Shown in pieces: positions 1-7,270 of a stretch of 64,000 bases of DNA. The translations under genes and the position numbers were made by a program. The notes beneath the pieces were generated by a model. It ran no database searches, was not told where the DNA came from, and worked only from the letters and a program-made list of their open reading frames with translations. Every line of letters begins with the position of its first letter. Position 1 is the first letter of the stretch. The DNA is from a bacterium (GTDB taxonomy: Bacteria > Hinthialibacterota > Hinthialibacteria > OLB16), in contig JAJVIK010000020.1 of assembly GCA_022072055.1 (NCBI GenBank), forward strand, positions 62,001-126,000. Reading direction: 5' to 3'.

Positions 1-1
1 G

Positions 2-1048
2 TTGGGATTGATCCCCATCGAGTGCCTGCTGGATGTGATCGACCGGTGGCAGGTCCCGACTCCGACGGAAACGGAGGAGGTGACTCCCACCGACACGTTG
101 CATGAGACCCCAACGGACACCGAGGAGCCGACCCCAACCGACACCTTGTTCATGGAGGACACCGAAACTCCGACCGAAACCCCCACGGAGACTCCAACCG
201 ACACGGTCACCGAGACGCCGACCGAGACGGGCACCGACACTCCGACCCCGACTGAGACCCCGAAGGTGTGTGTCCCGGACCACCCGGACAACCCGCTTCG
301 GATCACCATTTCGCAGCCCAGCCAGCCGACCACCACGCAGCGCGTGATCCATGTCGCCGGGCAAGTGACCGACGCCTCCGGAGCGCCGGTGGGGAATGTG
401 ACCTATGCGGAGCTCCAGGTGAACGGTGACCCGCAGAACTTCAATGTGGATGGAGGCGGCAATTTCGATGTGGTGGTCATCCTCAAGAGCGGGATGAACG
501 ACATCTTCATCTATGTGGAGGATGCGCTCGGACGATTCGGATGCACGATCCGGCGGGTCGAATCCACCACGCCGCAAACCACGATTTCGGTGACTCTCAC
601 CTGGAGCCTGGGGCAGTGTGACGTGGACCTGTATGTGATTGAGCCGGATGGCCAAGCGGCCTGGTACAACAATTTCAACACCAACAACGGGGGCCGTCTG
701 GACGTCGACAACACCAGCGGATTCGGGCCTGAGAATTACTTTATCAGCGCGGCTTCGGGGGGACGTGTGTTGCGAGGCGATTACAAGGTCCGTGTGCATT
801 ACTTCCGAGACCACGCCCCGGGAGATCCCGAACCTCCCACACGGACCGTGGGCTGGAATGTCTATGTGCTCCTGAACGAAGGGACCGACCGCGAACAGCG
901 TCTCCAATATGGCGGAAGCCTGTCGGTGGAGGGCGGCGCCGCGAACAATCAACCAACCGCCACGGGCGGCGACTGGGCGGATGCGGTCACCATCAACCCC
1001 TGTCCGGATGAGATGGGCACGGTTTGCGGGGAGATGCCCCCGCCATAG
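2..1048 (+). CDS. secreted TP-linker protein with DUF2135/YfaP-like domain (5' partial)
   Basis: The frame is open to the window edge, so the true start lies outside; the TTG at position 2 is not taken as a start. The visible part begins with a short 'CLLDVIDRW' segment resembling the dockerin-like tail of other surface proteins here. A linker of about 70 residues built of TPTET/TPTDT units follows, then a beta-rich segment, then a DUF2135/YfaP-like domain (WSLGQCDVDLYVIEPDG ... GGRLDVDNTSGFGPE ... GDYKVRVHYF). Such proteins are exported and the linker is typical of surface spacers. The exact function is unknown. Confidence 0.75.
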   Translation: MGLIPIECLLDVIDRWQVPTPTETEEVTPTDTLHETPTDTEEPTPTDTLFMEDTETPTETPTETPTDTVTETPTETGTDTPTPTETPKVCVPDHPDNPLRITISQPSQPTTTQRVIHVAGQVTDASGAPVGNVTYAELQVNGDPQNFNVDGGGNFDVVVILKSGMNDIFIYVEDALGRFGCTIRRVESTTPQTTISVTLTWSLGQCDVDLYVIEPDGQAAWYNNFNTNNGGRLDVDNTSGFGPENYFISAASGGRVLRGDYKVRVHYFRDHAPGDPEPPTRTVGWNVYVLLNEGTDREQRLQYGGSLSVEGGAANNQPTATGGDWADAVTINPCPDEMGTVCGEMPPP

Positions 1049-1417
1049 GGGCTGGAGGGAATTGGGGGGAGGTGATTTTGCCGGGGAGGAAGCTCCGCCT
1101 CCCCCCCAGGACCCTCTTTGGCGAGAGTGGCAAAATCCAAGGGTTCTCACACGCCTTGTTGAGGTCGGCGGCTGGGGACCGCCACGCCCTCCCCAAAAAC
1201 AGGTTCCATGCCATCCTGGCGAATCTTCGGAATCTCGACCTAACTCAAGTGATATGAGGGCCTTATCGAAATTCTTCCAAGCCGATCGCGGTGGCTGAAA
1301 TCGGCAATTCCTGTCAGTGTGGGAAGATGTTGCAGGGGGGAACGCCCAAGCCGCGCGCGTGAGCAAGCGGTTGGTTCGTTCCGACCCGCTCCCTTGCGGT
1401 CGCGGTTCGGTTTGCCG
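1049..1417. other. intergenic spacer with several palindromic repeats
   Basis: No coding frame of quality is seen in this 369-base gap between a plus-strand gene end and a minus-strand gene end. It holds inverted repeats at 1083-1104 (ggggagg/cctcccc arms) and 1167-1183 (ggcgg/ccgcc arms), and a paired REP-like element at 1348-1410, listed separately. Confidence 0.6.
1348..1410. repeat. REP-like doublet (REPIN-style), copy 1
   Basis: Two related GC-rich palindromic units face each other. Unit B (1348-1374) has the core CCGCGCGCGTGAGCAAGCGG and unit A (about 1384-1410) has the core CCGCTCCCTTGCGGTCGCGG. They are separated by about 9 bases. The same A/B pair occurs reversed at 31385-31458, and a lone A unit lies inside a coding sequence at 27977-28001. 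Copy number and pairing are typical of REP/REPIN elements, but no RAYT transposase gene is in the window. Confidence 0.65.
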
Positions 1418-2464
1418 TCACCACCCGTGGGGATGCACCGCGATCTTCATCCCCTCGCGCGACTCCATGGCATTGAAGGCCTCTTGAATCCGGGAGAGAG
1501 GGAAGTGGTGGGTGATCAGCGGCTCGGTGCGAACCATTCCCTTCTCAAGCAGGCGCACCGCGAGCTCATGGTGCCGAGGCACGCACCCGTGCGAGCCGGT
1601 CACAAAGCACTCCTTGTAGTGAATTGTGTTTGAGAGGACATTCATCGGACGGGTTCCTTTCGGAAGCCCCCCGAAGAGGTTCACAAACCCCCGGTGAGCC
1701 ACCATCTCGATGGCTTGTTCATGGGCCTCCACCGAACCGCTGGTGGTCACCACGATGTCCGGTCCTTCGCCGCCGGTTTCCTCCCGGCAGCGCGAAACCA
1801 CATCCTCCTCCTCCGTGCAGATGTAAGCGTCCGCCTCGTAGAACCTGGCGATTTCCATGCGCTTCCGGCTCCGCTGAACGGCGATCACCTTGGCGGCGCC
1901 CATCGCGCGGGCAAGGTCGATCATCATACACCCGATGGGGCCGAGTCCGATGATGACCACGCTCTTCCCGAGGCTCATGTTCACAAGTTCCAGCCCATTG
2001 ATCGCGCAGGCGAGCGGCTCGGCGAGCGAGGCATGGTCAAAGCTCAGACTCTCCGAGAAGGGGGTCACGGGACCTTCATCCAGGAGGAGTTTGGGAAGCT
2101 TCATGAACTCCGCGAAGGCGCCGGGAATCTGATAGCCGACCGCGTAGTTGACCGCGCAGTTGTTGCCGAGTCCGTTCCGGCACCAACGGCATTGGCCGCA
2201 AGGCACATCCGCCCCGATGGCCACGCGGTCCCCTTCCTTCACGCGGGTGACATGGTTTCCGACCTTGACCACCACTCCACTGGTCTCATGTCCAATCACG
2301 GTGGGCGGTTTCACGCGCGGGTTGCCATGATGGAGGATGCGCACATCCGAACCGCAGATGCAGACAGTCTCCACCTTCATCAAGGCGGAATCGTCATCCG
2401 CATCGGGTGTGGGGATTTCCATGAGAGTCAGTTTTTCGAGTTCCTCGAGGACAGCGGCGAGCAT
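1418..2464 (-). CDS. zinc-dependent medium-chain dehydrogenase (sorbitol/threonine dehydrogenase-like)
   Basis: A 348-residue MDR-family NAD(P)-dependent alcohol/polyol dehydrogenase, the usual length. Catalytic zinc ligands are visible as Cys37 (CICGSD) and His59-Glu60 (GHE). The four structural zinc cysteines are at 89, 92, 95 and 103 (PCGQCRWCRNGLGNNC). The nucleotide-binding turn is VVIIGLGPIG near residue 170-180. The start lies 12 bases after the isomerase-epimerase gene, so the two are probably co-transcribed and act on sugars or polyols. The substrate cannot be read from sequence; L-threonine, sorbitol and other polyols are all possible. Confidence 0.85.
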   Translation of the reverse strand: MLAAVLEELEKLTLMEIPTPDADDDSALMKVETVCICGSDVRILHHGNPRVKPPTVIGHETSGVVVKVGNHVTRVKEGDRVAIGADVPCGQCRWCRNGLGNNCAVNYAVGYQIPGAFAEFMKLPKLLLDEGPVTPFSESLSFDHASLAEPLACAINGLELVNMSLGKSVVIIGLGPIGCMMIDLARAMGAAKVIAVQRSRKRMEIARFYEADAYICTEEEDVVSRCREETGGEGPDIVVTTSGSVEAHEQAIEMVAHRGFVNLFGGLPKGTRPMNVLSNTIHYKECFVTGSHGCVPRHHELAVRLLEKGMVRTEPLITHHFPLSRIQEAFNAMESREGMKIAVHPHGW

Positions 2465-2476
2465 CAGTCTCTTCCT

Positions 2477-4291
2477 TCAGGCCAAGGCGGTTGTGTTGGA
2501 GCGCTTCTCTCGCTCATAAAGGTCCAATCCGGTTCGGATCGCGCGGAGGGACTCGGCGTGGTTGCGCGAGAGGGATCCACCGGGACGAAACAGGCTGCTG
2601 GTCCCCGCCACCAGAATCTCCGCGCCCGCGGCAACCATTTTGGGGATGTTCTCAAAGCTCACATTGCCATCCACCTCGATGGGGATCGAGAGGCCGCGCG
2701 AATCCAGGAGCCTCCGGCAGTCGCCGATCTTGGCGAGAGTCGAAGGGACCAGCGCCTGGCCGGAGTAACCCGGATTGACCGTCATCAGCAAAACAAAGTC
2801 GAGTTTGTCGAGGACAAACTCCAGCGCCGAAAGCGGCGTCGCGGGGTTCAGCGCGACCCCCGCTCGGATTCCGTGATCGCGAATCAGCGCGACCGAGCGA
2901 TCCAGATGAGTGCTGCTTTCGGCATGGATGGAGAGCATCTCGACCCCGATCTCGGCCATCTCGCGGATAAAAAAATCGTTGTTCTCGACCATCAGGTGGA
3001 CATCGAAAGGGAGCGCGGTCTTGGGGCGAAGCCGTCGAAGGGTTTCCAATCCCAGCGGCATGTTGGGGACGAAGTGGGCGTCCATGATGTCCATGTGAAG
3101 GAGCTCGATTCCCAAGGCCTCAAGACGCCGAACCTCTTCCTCCAAGTGGCACGGATCCGCGCACATCAGGGAGGGGGCCAGGCGGACCCGAACGTGTTCT
3201 GGCCCGGAGTGCCACTCCGGGCCGGCATTCGTGGGCAGAGGAGTGAGTGGGCCAGGAGTTGCCCAGGGCGCCGGCGCGGAGTTGCACTCCGGTCCTTGCA
3301 CAAACGCCTCGCGCAGGTGCCGGATCGATTCCCTCAATTCCTCCTCCAAGAGGTGGTCCGTGTAATCCCGCCCGGTCTTGGGGCCGCCGATTTCGAGATA
3401 CCCGATCAGATCCGGAACAGGAATCAGGCTTGCCTTTTCAAGGAGCAAGGCTCGGATCGCGGAGATGTCCACGATCCCGCGCGCGCGCTGTTCGGCGGTG
3501 AACCCAAAGGTGGAGTTGAACAGGGAATCGGTGTTCTTGAGATGCAGCTCATGGGTGTAAGGCAGAGCCGCGAGCATGAGCGCGAGGTTGTCATGGATGA
3601 TCACACGCTCGCGGTTGGCGTAACCGTGCGCGACATCGAGGCAGTACCCGACGCGCGAGGTCGAATCCGGATTGAGGCGGTGGTAATCGAGGAGCTCCTC
3701 GGCCATCTCCCGCATCTCCTCGGGCAGCGTGGGCGGTTCGGCCAGGCACGACATCGGTTCGATTCCAAGAAAGCTCACGCCGCAATTGCCGGCATGGCGC
3801 ATCAGCCCCTTCATGTGGTCGATGTAGCAGCGTGTTCCGCGCGCCTTGAGTCCCATCTGATCTCGCGGGACCGCGCCCGGATTGGAGCCGACCGAGTCCG
3901 CGCCGACGAGCCTCCCCACCTCGATCAGTCGTTCGAAGTTCCTCCGCGCGACTTCGACAAAACCGGGTTCGGTCCGAAAAAAACCGCCGAGCTCCCGGTG
4001 GGCGGTGAAGATGCTGGAAATCCGGAGCCCGAAGTCATCGGCCTTGCTCCGGAGTTCGAGGAAGAACGCATCCGGGAGTTGGTATATCTCGAAGAAGGTC
4101 CCGAGCTGGACAAATCGGACCCGTTCCTCGGCGAGAATTCGGAAGAGCCAATCGTAGCTGAAGCGGTACTCAATCGGGTCAGCCTTGACTCCAAGGTGAA
4201 GTCGAAGTGGGGCCGGGTCCGGTTCGCGCCGTTCGGGGGAGGTCATGGGTTGGACAGCAAGGCTCATCAGTCGCCGCTGATCTTTGCACAT
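2477..4291 (-). CDS. fusion: xylose isomerase-like TIM barrel + ribulose-phosphate 3-epimerase
   Basis: One continuous 604-residue frame holds two enzymes. Residues about 25-330 form a sugar phosphate isomerase/epimerase (AP endonuclease 2 superfamily) barrel, with GIEPMS, CLDVAHGY and LHLKNTD segments. Residues about 370-595 form a ribulose-5-phosphate 3-epimerase: APSLMCAD, HMDIMDAHFVPN, DVHLMVEN, VNPGYSGQ and EVDGNV carry the expected metal ligands (His and Asp of HMDIMD, His of DVHLM, Asp of EVDG). The Pro/Gly-rich linker between them is encoded by palindromic repeats. No ATG, GTG or TTG stands just before the epimerase domain, so separate translation is unlikely. It is probably in an operon with the downstream dehydrogenase. 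Confidence 0.85.
   Translation of the reverse strand: MCKDQRRLMSLAVQPMTSPERREPDPAPLRLHLGVKADPIEYRFSYDWLFRILAEERVRFVQLGTFFEIYQLPDAFFLELRSKADDFGLRISSIFTAHRELGGFFRTEPGFVEVARRNFERLIEVGRLVGADSVGSNPGAVPRDQMGLKARGTRCYIDHMKGLMRHAGNCGVSFLGIEPMSCLAEPPTLPEEMREMAEELLDYHRLNPDSTSRVGYCLDVAHGYANRERVIIHDNLALMLAALPYTHELHLKNTDSLFNSTFGFTAEQRARGIVDISAIRALLLEKASLIPVPDLIGYLEIGGPKTGRDYTDHLLEEELRESIRHLREAFVQGPECNSAPAPWATPGPLTPLPTNAGPEWHSGPEHVRVRLAPSLMCADPCHLEEEVRRLEALGIELLHMDIMDAHFVPNMPLGLETLRRLRPKTALPFDVHLMVENNDFFIREMAEIGVEMLSIHAESSTHLDRSVALIRDHGIRAGVALNPATPLSALEFVLDKLDFVLLMTVNPGYSGQALVPSTLAKIGDCRRLLDSRGLSIPIEVDGNVSFENIPKMVAAGAEILVAGTSSLFRPGGSLSRNHAESLRAIRTGLDLYEREKRSNTTALA
3201..3291. repeat. palindromic repeats inside the fusion-gene linker
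   Basis: Positions 3201-3223 form a near-perfect palindrome, ggcccggagtg-c-cactccgggcc, with 11-base arms. Positions 3277-3291 hold a related smaller one (cggagt-tgc-actccg). Both are read in frame and give the odd linker peptides GPEWHSGPE and GPECNSAPAP. They sit exactly between the two enzyme domains. Confidence 0.7.
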
Positions 4292-4321
4292 CCGGTTCGG
4301 GCACTGAAGGGACGGCTCTAT

Positions 4322-5878
4322 TCAGGCTGACCGAGCATTGCGAAGGCAGGCGTAAGCGATGCGGATCTGTTCGTACGGAACCACGCCGCCGAGACGCTCG
4401 AAAGCCGGTCGAAGCCTCTGCACGCCGACCGCTCTTGCCGCCTCGCGTATCCGGTCGAATTCCTTGGGGGAGATCCAGGGTCCCGGATCGGTTCGACGGG
4501 AGTGGGCGATGAATTCCTCCAGGTAGCCGATCACCGTCGTCTCAGCGCGCTGGACTTGTCGGGCCACGGCGGTGATCGGAAGGCCGATCCGGAAAAGCTC
4601 AAAGGCGGCCTCGCGTGACTTGGAGAGAGTGAGGCGCGGTTTGCCGTTCCCCGCGCGAGCTTGTCTGGGACGGAGCTCCGCGGGGGGTAACCGAAGGCAA
4701 CGGTCGCACGCGCCGCAATCCGCGCGCGAATAAATCTCCCCGAAGTGGGCGAGCACGGCCTTTCTTCGACACCCCGCGGCCAGCGCAAAGGCGTGCATCC
4801 GGAGCAGCCCGGCGCGAGCCTTTCGGGTGACCTCGTTGCTGGGCGGACCCAGGAGCTTTTCCCAGGCGATCACATCGGACTGGGAATGGAACAGAAGGCA
4901 TTCGGATCGGAGGCCATCCCTGCCCGCGCGCCCGGTTTCCTGCTGGTACGCCTCCAGGTTCTTCGGCAGGGAGGCGTGAATCACATAGCGAATATCCGGC
5001 TTGTCGATTCCCATGCCGAACGCGACCGTGGCCACGAGGGTTTTGACCTCGCCCGAGAGGAACAACTCCTGGTTGCGTTTGCGGTCCTCATCCGACATCC
5101 CGGCATGGTAAGGCTTGGCGCTGAAACCATAGTCCTCAAGAACCAGCGCGATTCGCTCGGTTTGCCTGCGCGAAATGCAGTAGATGATCCCCGATTGGTC
5201 CGGGAAACGCTCAAGCGCCGCGGCCAGGTGGGCATCGCCGCGCGGTCGTGGAGTGCAGCGATAGAGCAGGTTTGGCCTGTCAAAGGAGCCAATCACCTTG
5301 ACCGGGTTTCGCAAACCAAGCTCGCGGCAGACATCCTCCCGCACCGAGGGGGACGCGGTGGCGGTGAAGGCGTGGATCGGGACATCCGGAAAGCGCTCCC
5401 GGAGGAGGCGAAGATCGCGATACTCGGGCCGGAACTCGTGCCCCCAGGTGCTGATGCAATGGGCCTCATCCACCGCGAAGAAAGAGATTTGAAACTTGGC
5501 CAGGGAATCGAGGAAAAGTTTGGAGAGAAGCCGCTCGGGCGCGACATAGAGCAACTTGAGCCTTCCCTCGCGGACGCCCCGCGCGATCCACTTGCGCTCC
5601 TCGATGCTGCTTGCGCTGGTGAGCTGCCCGGCGGGGATGCCTTTCGCGCGAAGGGTGTCCACCTGGTCCTTCATCAGCGCGATCAGGGGGGAAACCACCA
5701 CGGCGAGGCCCGGGAGGCACAAAGCGGGAACCTGGAAGCAGACCGACTTGCCGCCGCCGGTTGGGAGCACCGTCAGCGAGTCGCGGCGCTCAAGCGCGGC
5801 GCGGACCGCCTCGGCCTGACGCGGGAGGAATGTGGAGTACCCCCAGTATCGCCGGAGTTGAGAAAGGGCATGGTTCAT
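4322..5878 (-). CDS. recQ: RecQ-family ATP-dependent DNA helicase
   Basis: A 518-residue superfamily 2 3'-5' DNA helicase acting in recombination repair and fork restart. Motifs are Walker A PTGGGKS at 39-45, VVSPLIALMKDQV, the DEAHCIS box near 137, TATASP, and QETGRAGRDG near 310. A zinc-binding set of cysteines follows (GCRRK, then CGACDRC). The C-terminal 120 residues form a winged/HTH-like segment with a helix-turn-helix (PITAVARQVQRAETTVIGYLE). The aromatic-rich loop reads STWGHEFRPEYRDL. No HRDC domain is evident, so it is a short RecQ. Its promoter carries a palindrome shared with the Ski2-like helicase at 55.3 kb. It ends 30 bases before the fusion gene on the same strand. Confidence 0.93.
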   Translation of the reverse strand: MNHALSQLRRYWGYSTFLPRQAEAVRAALERRDSLTVLPTGGGKSVCFQVPALCLPGLAVVVSPLIALMKDQVDTLRAKGIPAGQLTSASSIEERKWIARGVREGRLKLLYVAPERLLSKLFLDSLAKFQISFFAVDEAHCISTWGHEFRPEYRDLRLLRERFPDVPIHAFTATASPSVREDVCRELGLRNPVKVIGSFDRPNLLYRCTPRPRGDAHLAAALERFPDQSGIIYCISRRQTERIALVLEDYGFSAKPYHAGMSDEDRKRNQELFLSGEVKTLVATVAFGMGIDKPDIRYVIHASLPKNLEAYQQETGRAGRDGLRSECLLFHSQSDVIAWEKLLGPPSNEVTRKARAGLLRMHAFALAAGCRRKAVLAHFGEIYSRADCGACDRCLRLPPAELRPRQARAGNGKPRLTLSKSREAAFELFRIGLPITAVARQVQRAETTVIGYLEEFIAHSRRTDPGPWISPKEFDRIREAARAVGVQRLRPAFERLGGVVPYEQIRIAYACLRNARSA

Positions 5879-5895
5879 GGCTCTCTCTCCCTGGA

Positions 5896-5939
5896 AGTGA
5901 ATATAAATGCACTATAACCGCCTCGGGACCGATTGACAA
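5896..5939 (-). promoter_or_regulatory. recQ promoter with 18-bp palindromic operator
   Basis: Read on the minus strand, the -35 box is TTGTCA (5934-5939) and the -10 box is TATAGT (5911-5916), with a 17-base spacer. The imperfect palindrome AGTGCATTTATATTCACT (5896-5913) overlaps the -10 box and runs to 18 bases before the ATG. Fifteen of its 18 positions match the palindrome on the promoter of the helicase at 55271-55288. A repressor bound here would block RNA polymerase. Confidence 0.65.
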
Positions 5940-5994
5940 GCCCTTTTTTTTGATCGTTGCTTGAGCCAAACCAGCCGAGTGCGGGAGGCATGCC

Positions 5995-6261
5995 ATGATC
6001 AGGGTCCGAGAGGTTGAGGAGGGGGTGTTTGAGGTCCAAGTGAAGGAAAGGGGTGGGTCCAGCAACCATCGGGTCACCGTGGCGCCGGATTATCTTGTCC
6101 GAATCGCGGGGGAAGGGGCGGACGGCGCAAGGGTTGTCGAAAAGTCCTTCGAGTTCCTTCTCGCGCGCGAGCCGAAGGAGTCCATTCTGCGATCCTTTGA
6201 TCTCAAGGTAATTCAGAGGTACTTCCCGGAGTACGAGAGCGCCATCGGGAGGTTGCTCTAA
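5995..6261 (+). CDS. small conserved protein of unknown function
   Basis: An 88-residue soluble protein. It has an N-terminal beta-like segment with HRVTVAPDYL and a C-terminal helical part, EKSFEFLLAREPKESILRSF followed by DLKVIQRYFPEYE. I recognise this pattern (HRVTV ... SIL..FDL..I..YFPEYE) as a recurrent small hypothetical protein of several phyla; no function is known to me. It overlaps the convergent membrane-protein gene by 4 bases. Confidence 0.75.
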   Translation: MIRVREVEEGVFEVQVKERGGSSNHRVTVAPDYLVRIAGEGADGARVVEKSFEFLLAREPKESILRSFDLKVIQRYFPEYESAIGRLL

Positions 6262-6518
6262 GGCTTGCGAATCCAATACAGGAACCTCCCCATCGCGTGG
6301 ACAAGGAAGCCGAGGACAAGCAGACCCGGACCATAGGGGGGATTCTGTTTCGGCGCGATGATCCACCAGAGGAATCCGAGCAGAAAAAGCACCCCGCCCA
6401 CAATCTCGATCCCGCGAGGATGGAAGCGGATCAGAAGGTGCAAGAGAACCCAAAGGAGCGAGGCGACCCCAAGCCGGATCAGGAGCGCCGCGGAGACCAA
6501 GTCTCCCAGAAGAAACAC
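6258..6518 (-). CDS. small membrane protein
   Basis: 86 residues starting at GTG, with about three hydrophobic segments: LVSAALLIRLGVASLLWVLL near the N-terminus, IVGGVLFLLGFLWWIIA in the middle and YGPGLLVLGFLVHAMGRFLY at the end. No catalytic motif is seen. It lies 17 bases downstream of the methyltransferase-like gene on the same strand and may share its transcript. The function is unknown. Confidence 0.6.
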   Translation of the reverse strand: MFLLGDLVSAALLIRLGVASLLWVLLHLLIRFHPRGIEIVGGVLFLLGFLWWIIAPKQNPPYGPGLLVLGFLVHAMGRFLYWIRKP

Positions 6519-6535
6519 TGTTCAGGTTCTCACTT

Positions 6536-7105
6536 TCAGAATTCTTTGAGGAACAGATGCTCCGAAAGGGGAATGAACATGGGGTTGGTGCTCGGGCTCA
6601 GGCTCCAATCGGTCCCCGCGTCGGTCGACAAGAGGCCTCCAACCTTCACCGAGCTCAGGAGATTATCAAGGATCCGCTTGGGGTCTTCGGCGGTCATCAG
6701 CGTATTGTAGCAAAAAACCACATCTCCAAGTTCAAGCAAGGAGTCATGGCGGATGTCGGTGGGATTCATGATGACCAGGTCATCCTCCGGAACGGCATGT
6801 GCCACATCCGGGTCGGCATACAGGACGTAGAGGTGCGCGGGATCGAGAGGGGCGAAAACCTGGCGGATTTCGTGGACCTCGTGGCAAACCACGGGAAACC
6901 GCCCCAACGAGCGGAGGCCTCGGTCGAGAGGCGCGAGGAGGCGCGTCTTCCAGTTCTGTCGGATTGGAAAGTAAGGGTCCAACAGCCGGGTAACCGCGCC
7001 GGGGTCGATATCGATCAGGGTCAGGCGGCGACGGTTCAAGCGGGAAGCTTGCCGCATGGCCTCCTCGATCCAAGCCCGATTCCGCCCCTTCCAGGAGGTT
7101 TTCAT
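6536..7105 (-). CDS. Rossmann-fold methyltransferase-like protein
   Basis: 189 residues. An acidic turn LTLIDIDPGAV near residue 30-40 and a later VVFCYNTLM / DPKRILDNLLSSVKVGGLL segment resemble motifs I and post-I/IV of class I SAM-dependent methyltransferases. The classical GxGxG loop is missing because the N-terminus is short, so catalytic activity is doubtful. A good AGGAGG site precedes the ATG. Substrate unknown. Confidence 0.55.
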   Translation of the reverse strand: MKTSWKGRNRAWIEEAMRQASRLNRRRLTLIDIDPGAVTRLLDPYFPIRQNWKTRLLAPLDRGLRSLGRFPVVCHEVHEIRQVFAPLDPAHLYVLYADPDVAHAVPEDDLVIMNPTDIRHDSLLELGDVVFCYNTLMTAEDPKRILDNLLSSVKVGGLLSTDAGTDWSLSPSTNPMFIPLSEHLFLKEF

Positions 7106-7196
7106 GGGAGTTTGAGGTTGCTCCTAGGGGGCGCTTTGAGGGTAGATGCCCGCCACCCGCCCCGTATCGGAGAATATCGGCATGGGGAAGGATGGC

Positions 7197-7225
7197 TTGA
7201 CGCTTGAACGGTCGTTCCAGATACT
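7197..7225 (+). promoter_or_regulatory. candidate promoter of the exopolysaccharide-type operon
   Basis: TTGACG at 7197-7202 and GATACT at 7220-7225 are separated by 17 bases, upstream of the chain-length determinant gene. The ribosome-binding site GGAGGA lies at about 7255-7260, ten bases before the TTG start. The -10 box is weak, so this is a candidate only. Confidence 0.4.
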
Positions 7226-7270
7226 TCCAAGAGGTCCAGCGGAAGAGAACCTCCGGAGGAGAGTGTCGCT

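Noticed and set aside
1694-4330. 878-residue plus-strand open frame
   Set aside because: It is antisense to the dehydrogenase and the isomerase-epimerase gene, has no recognisable domain, and is explained by the GC-rich third codon positions of those genes.
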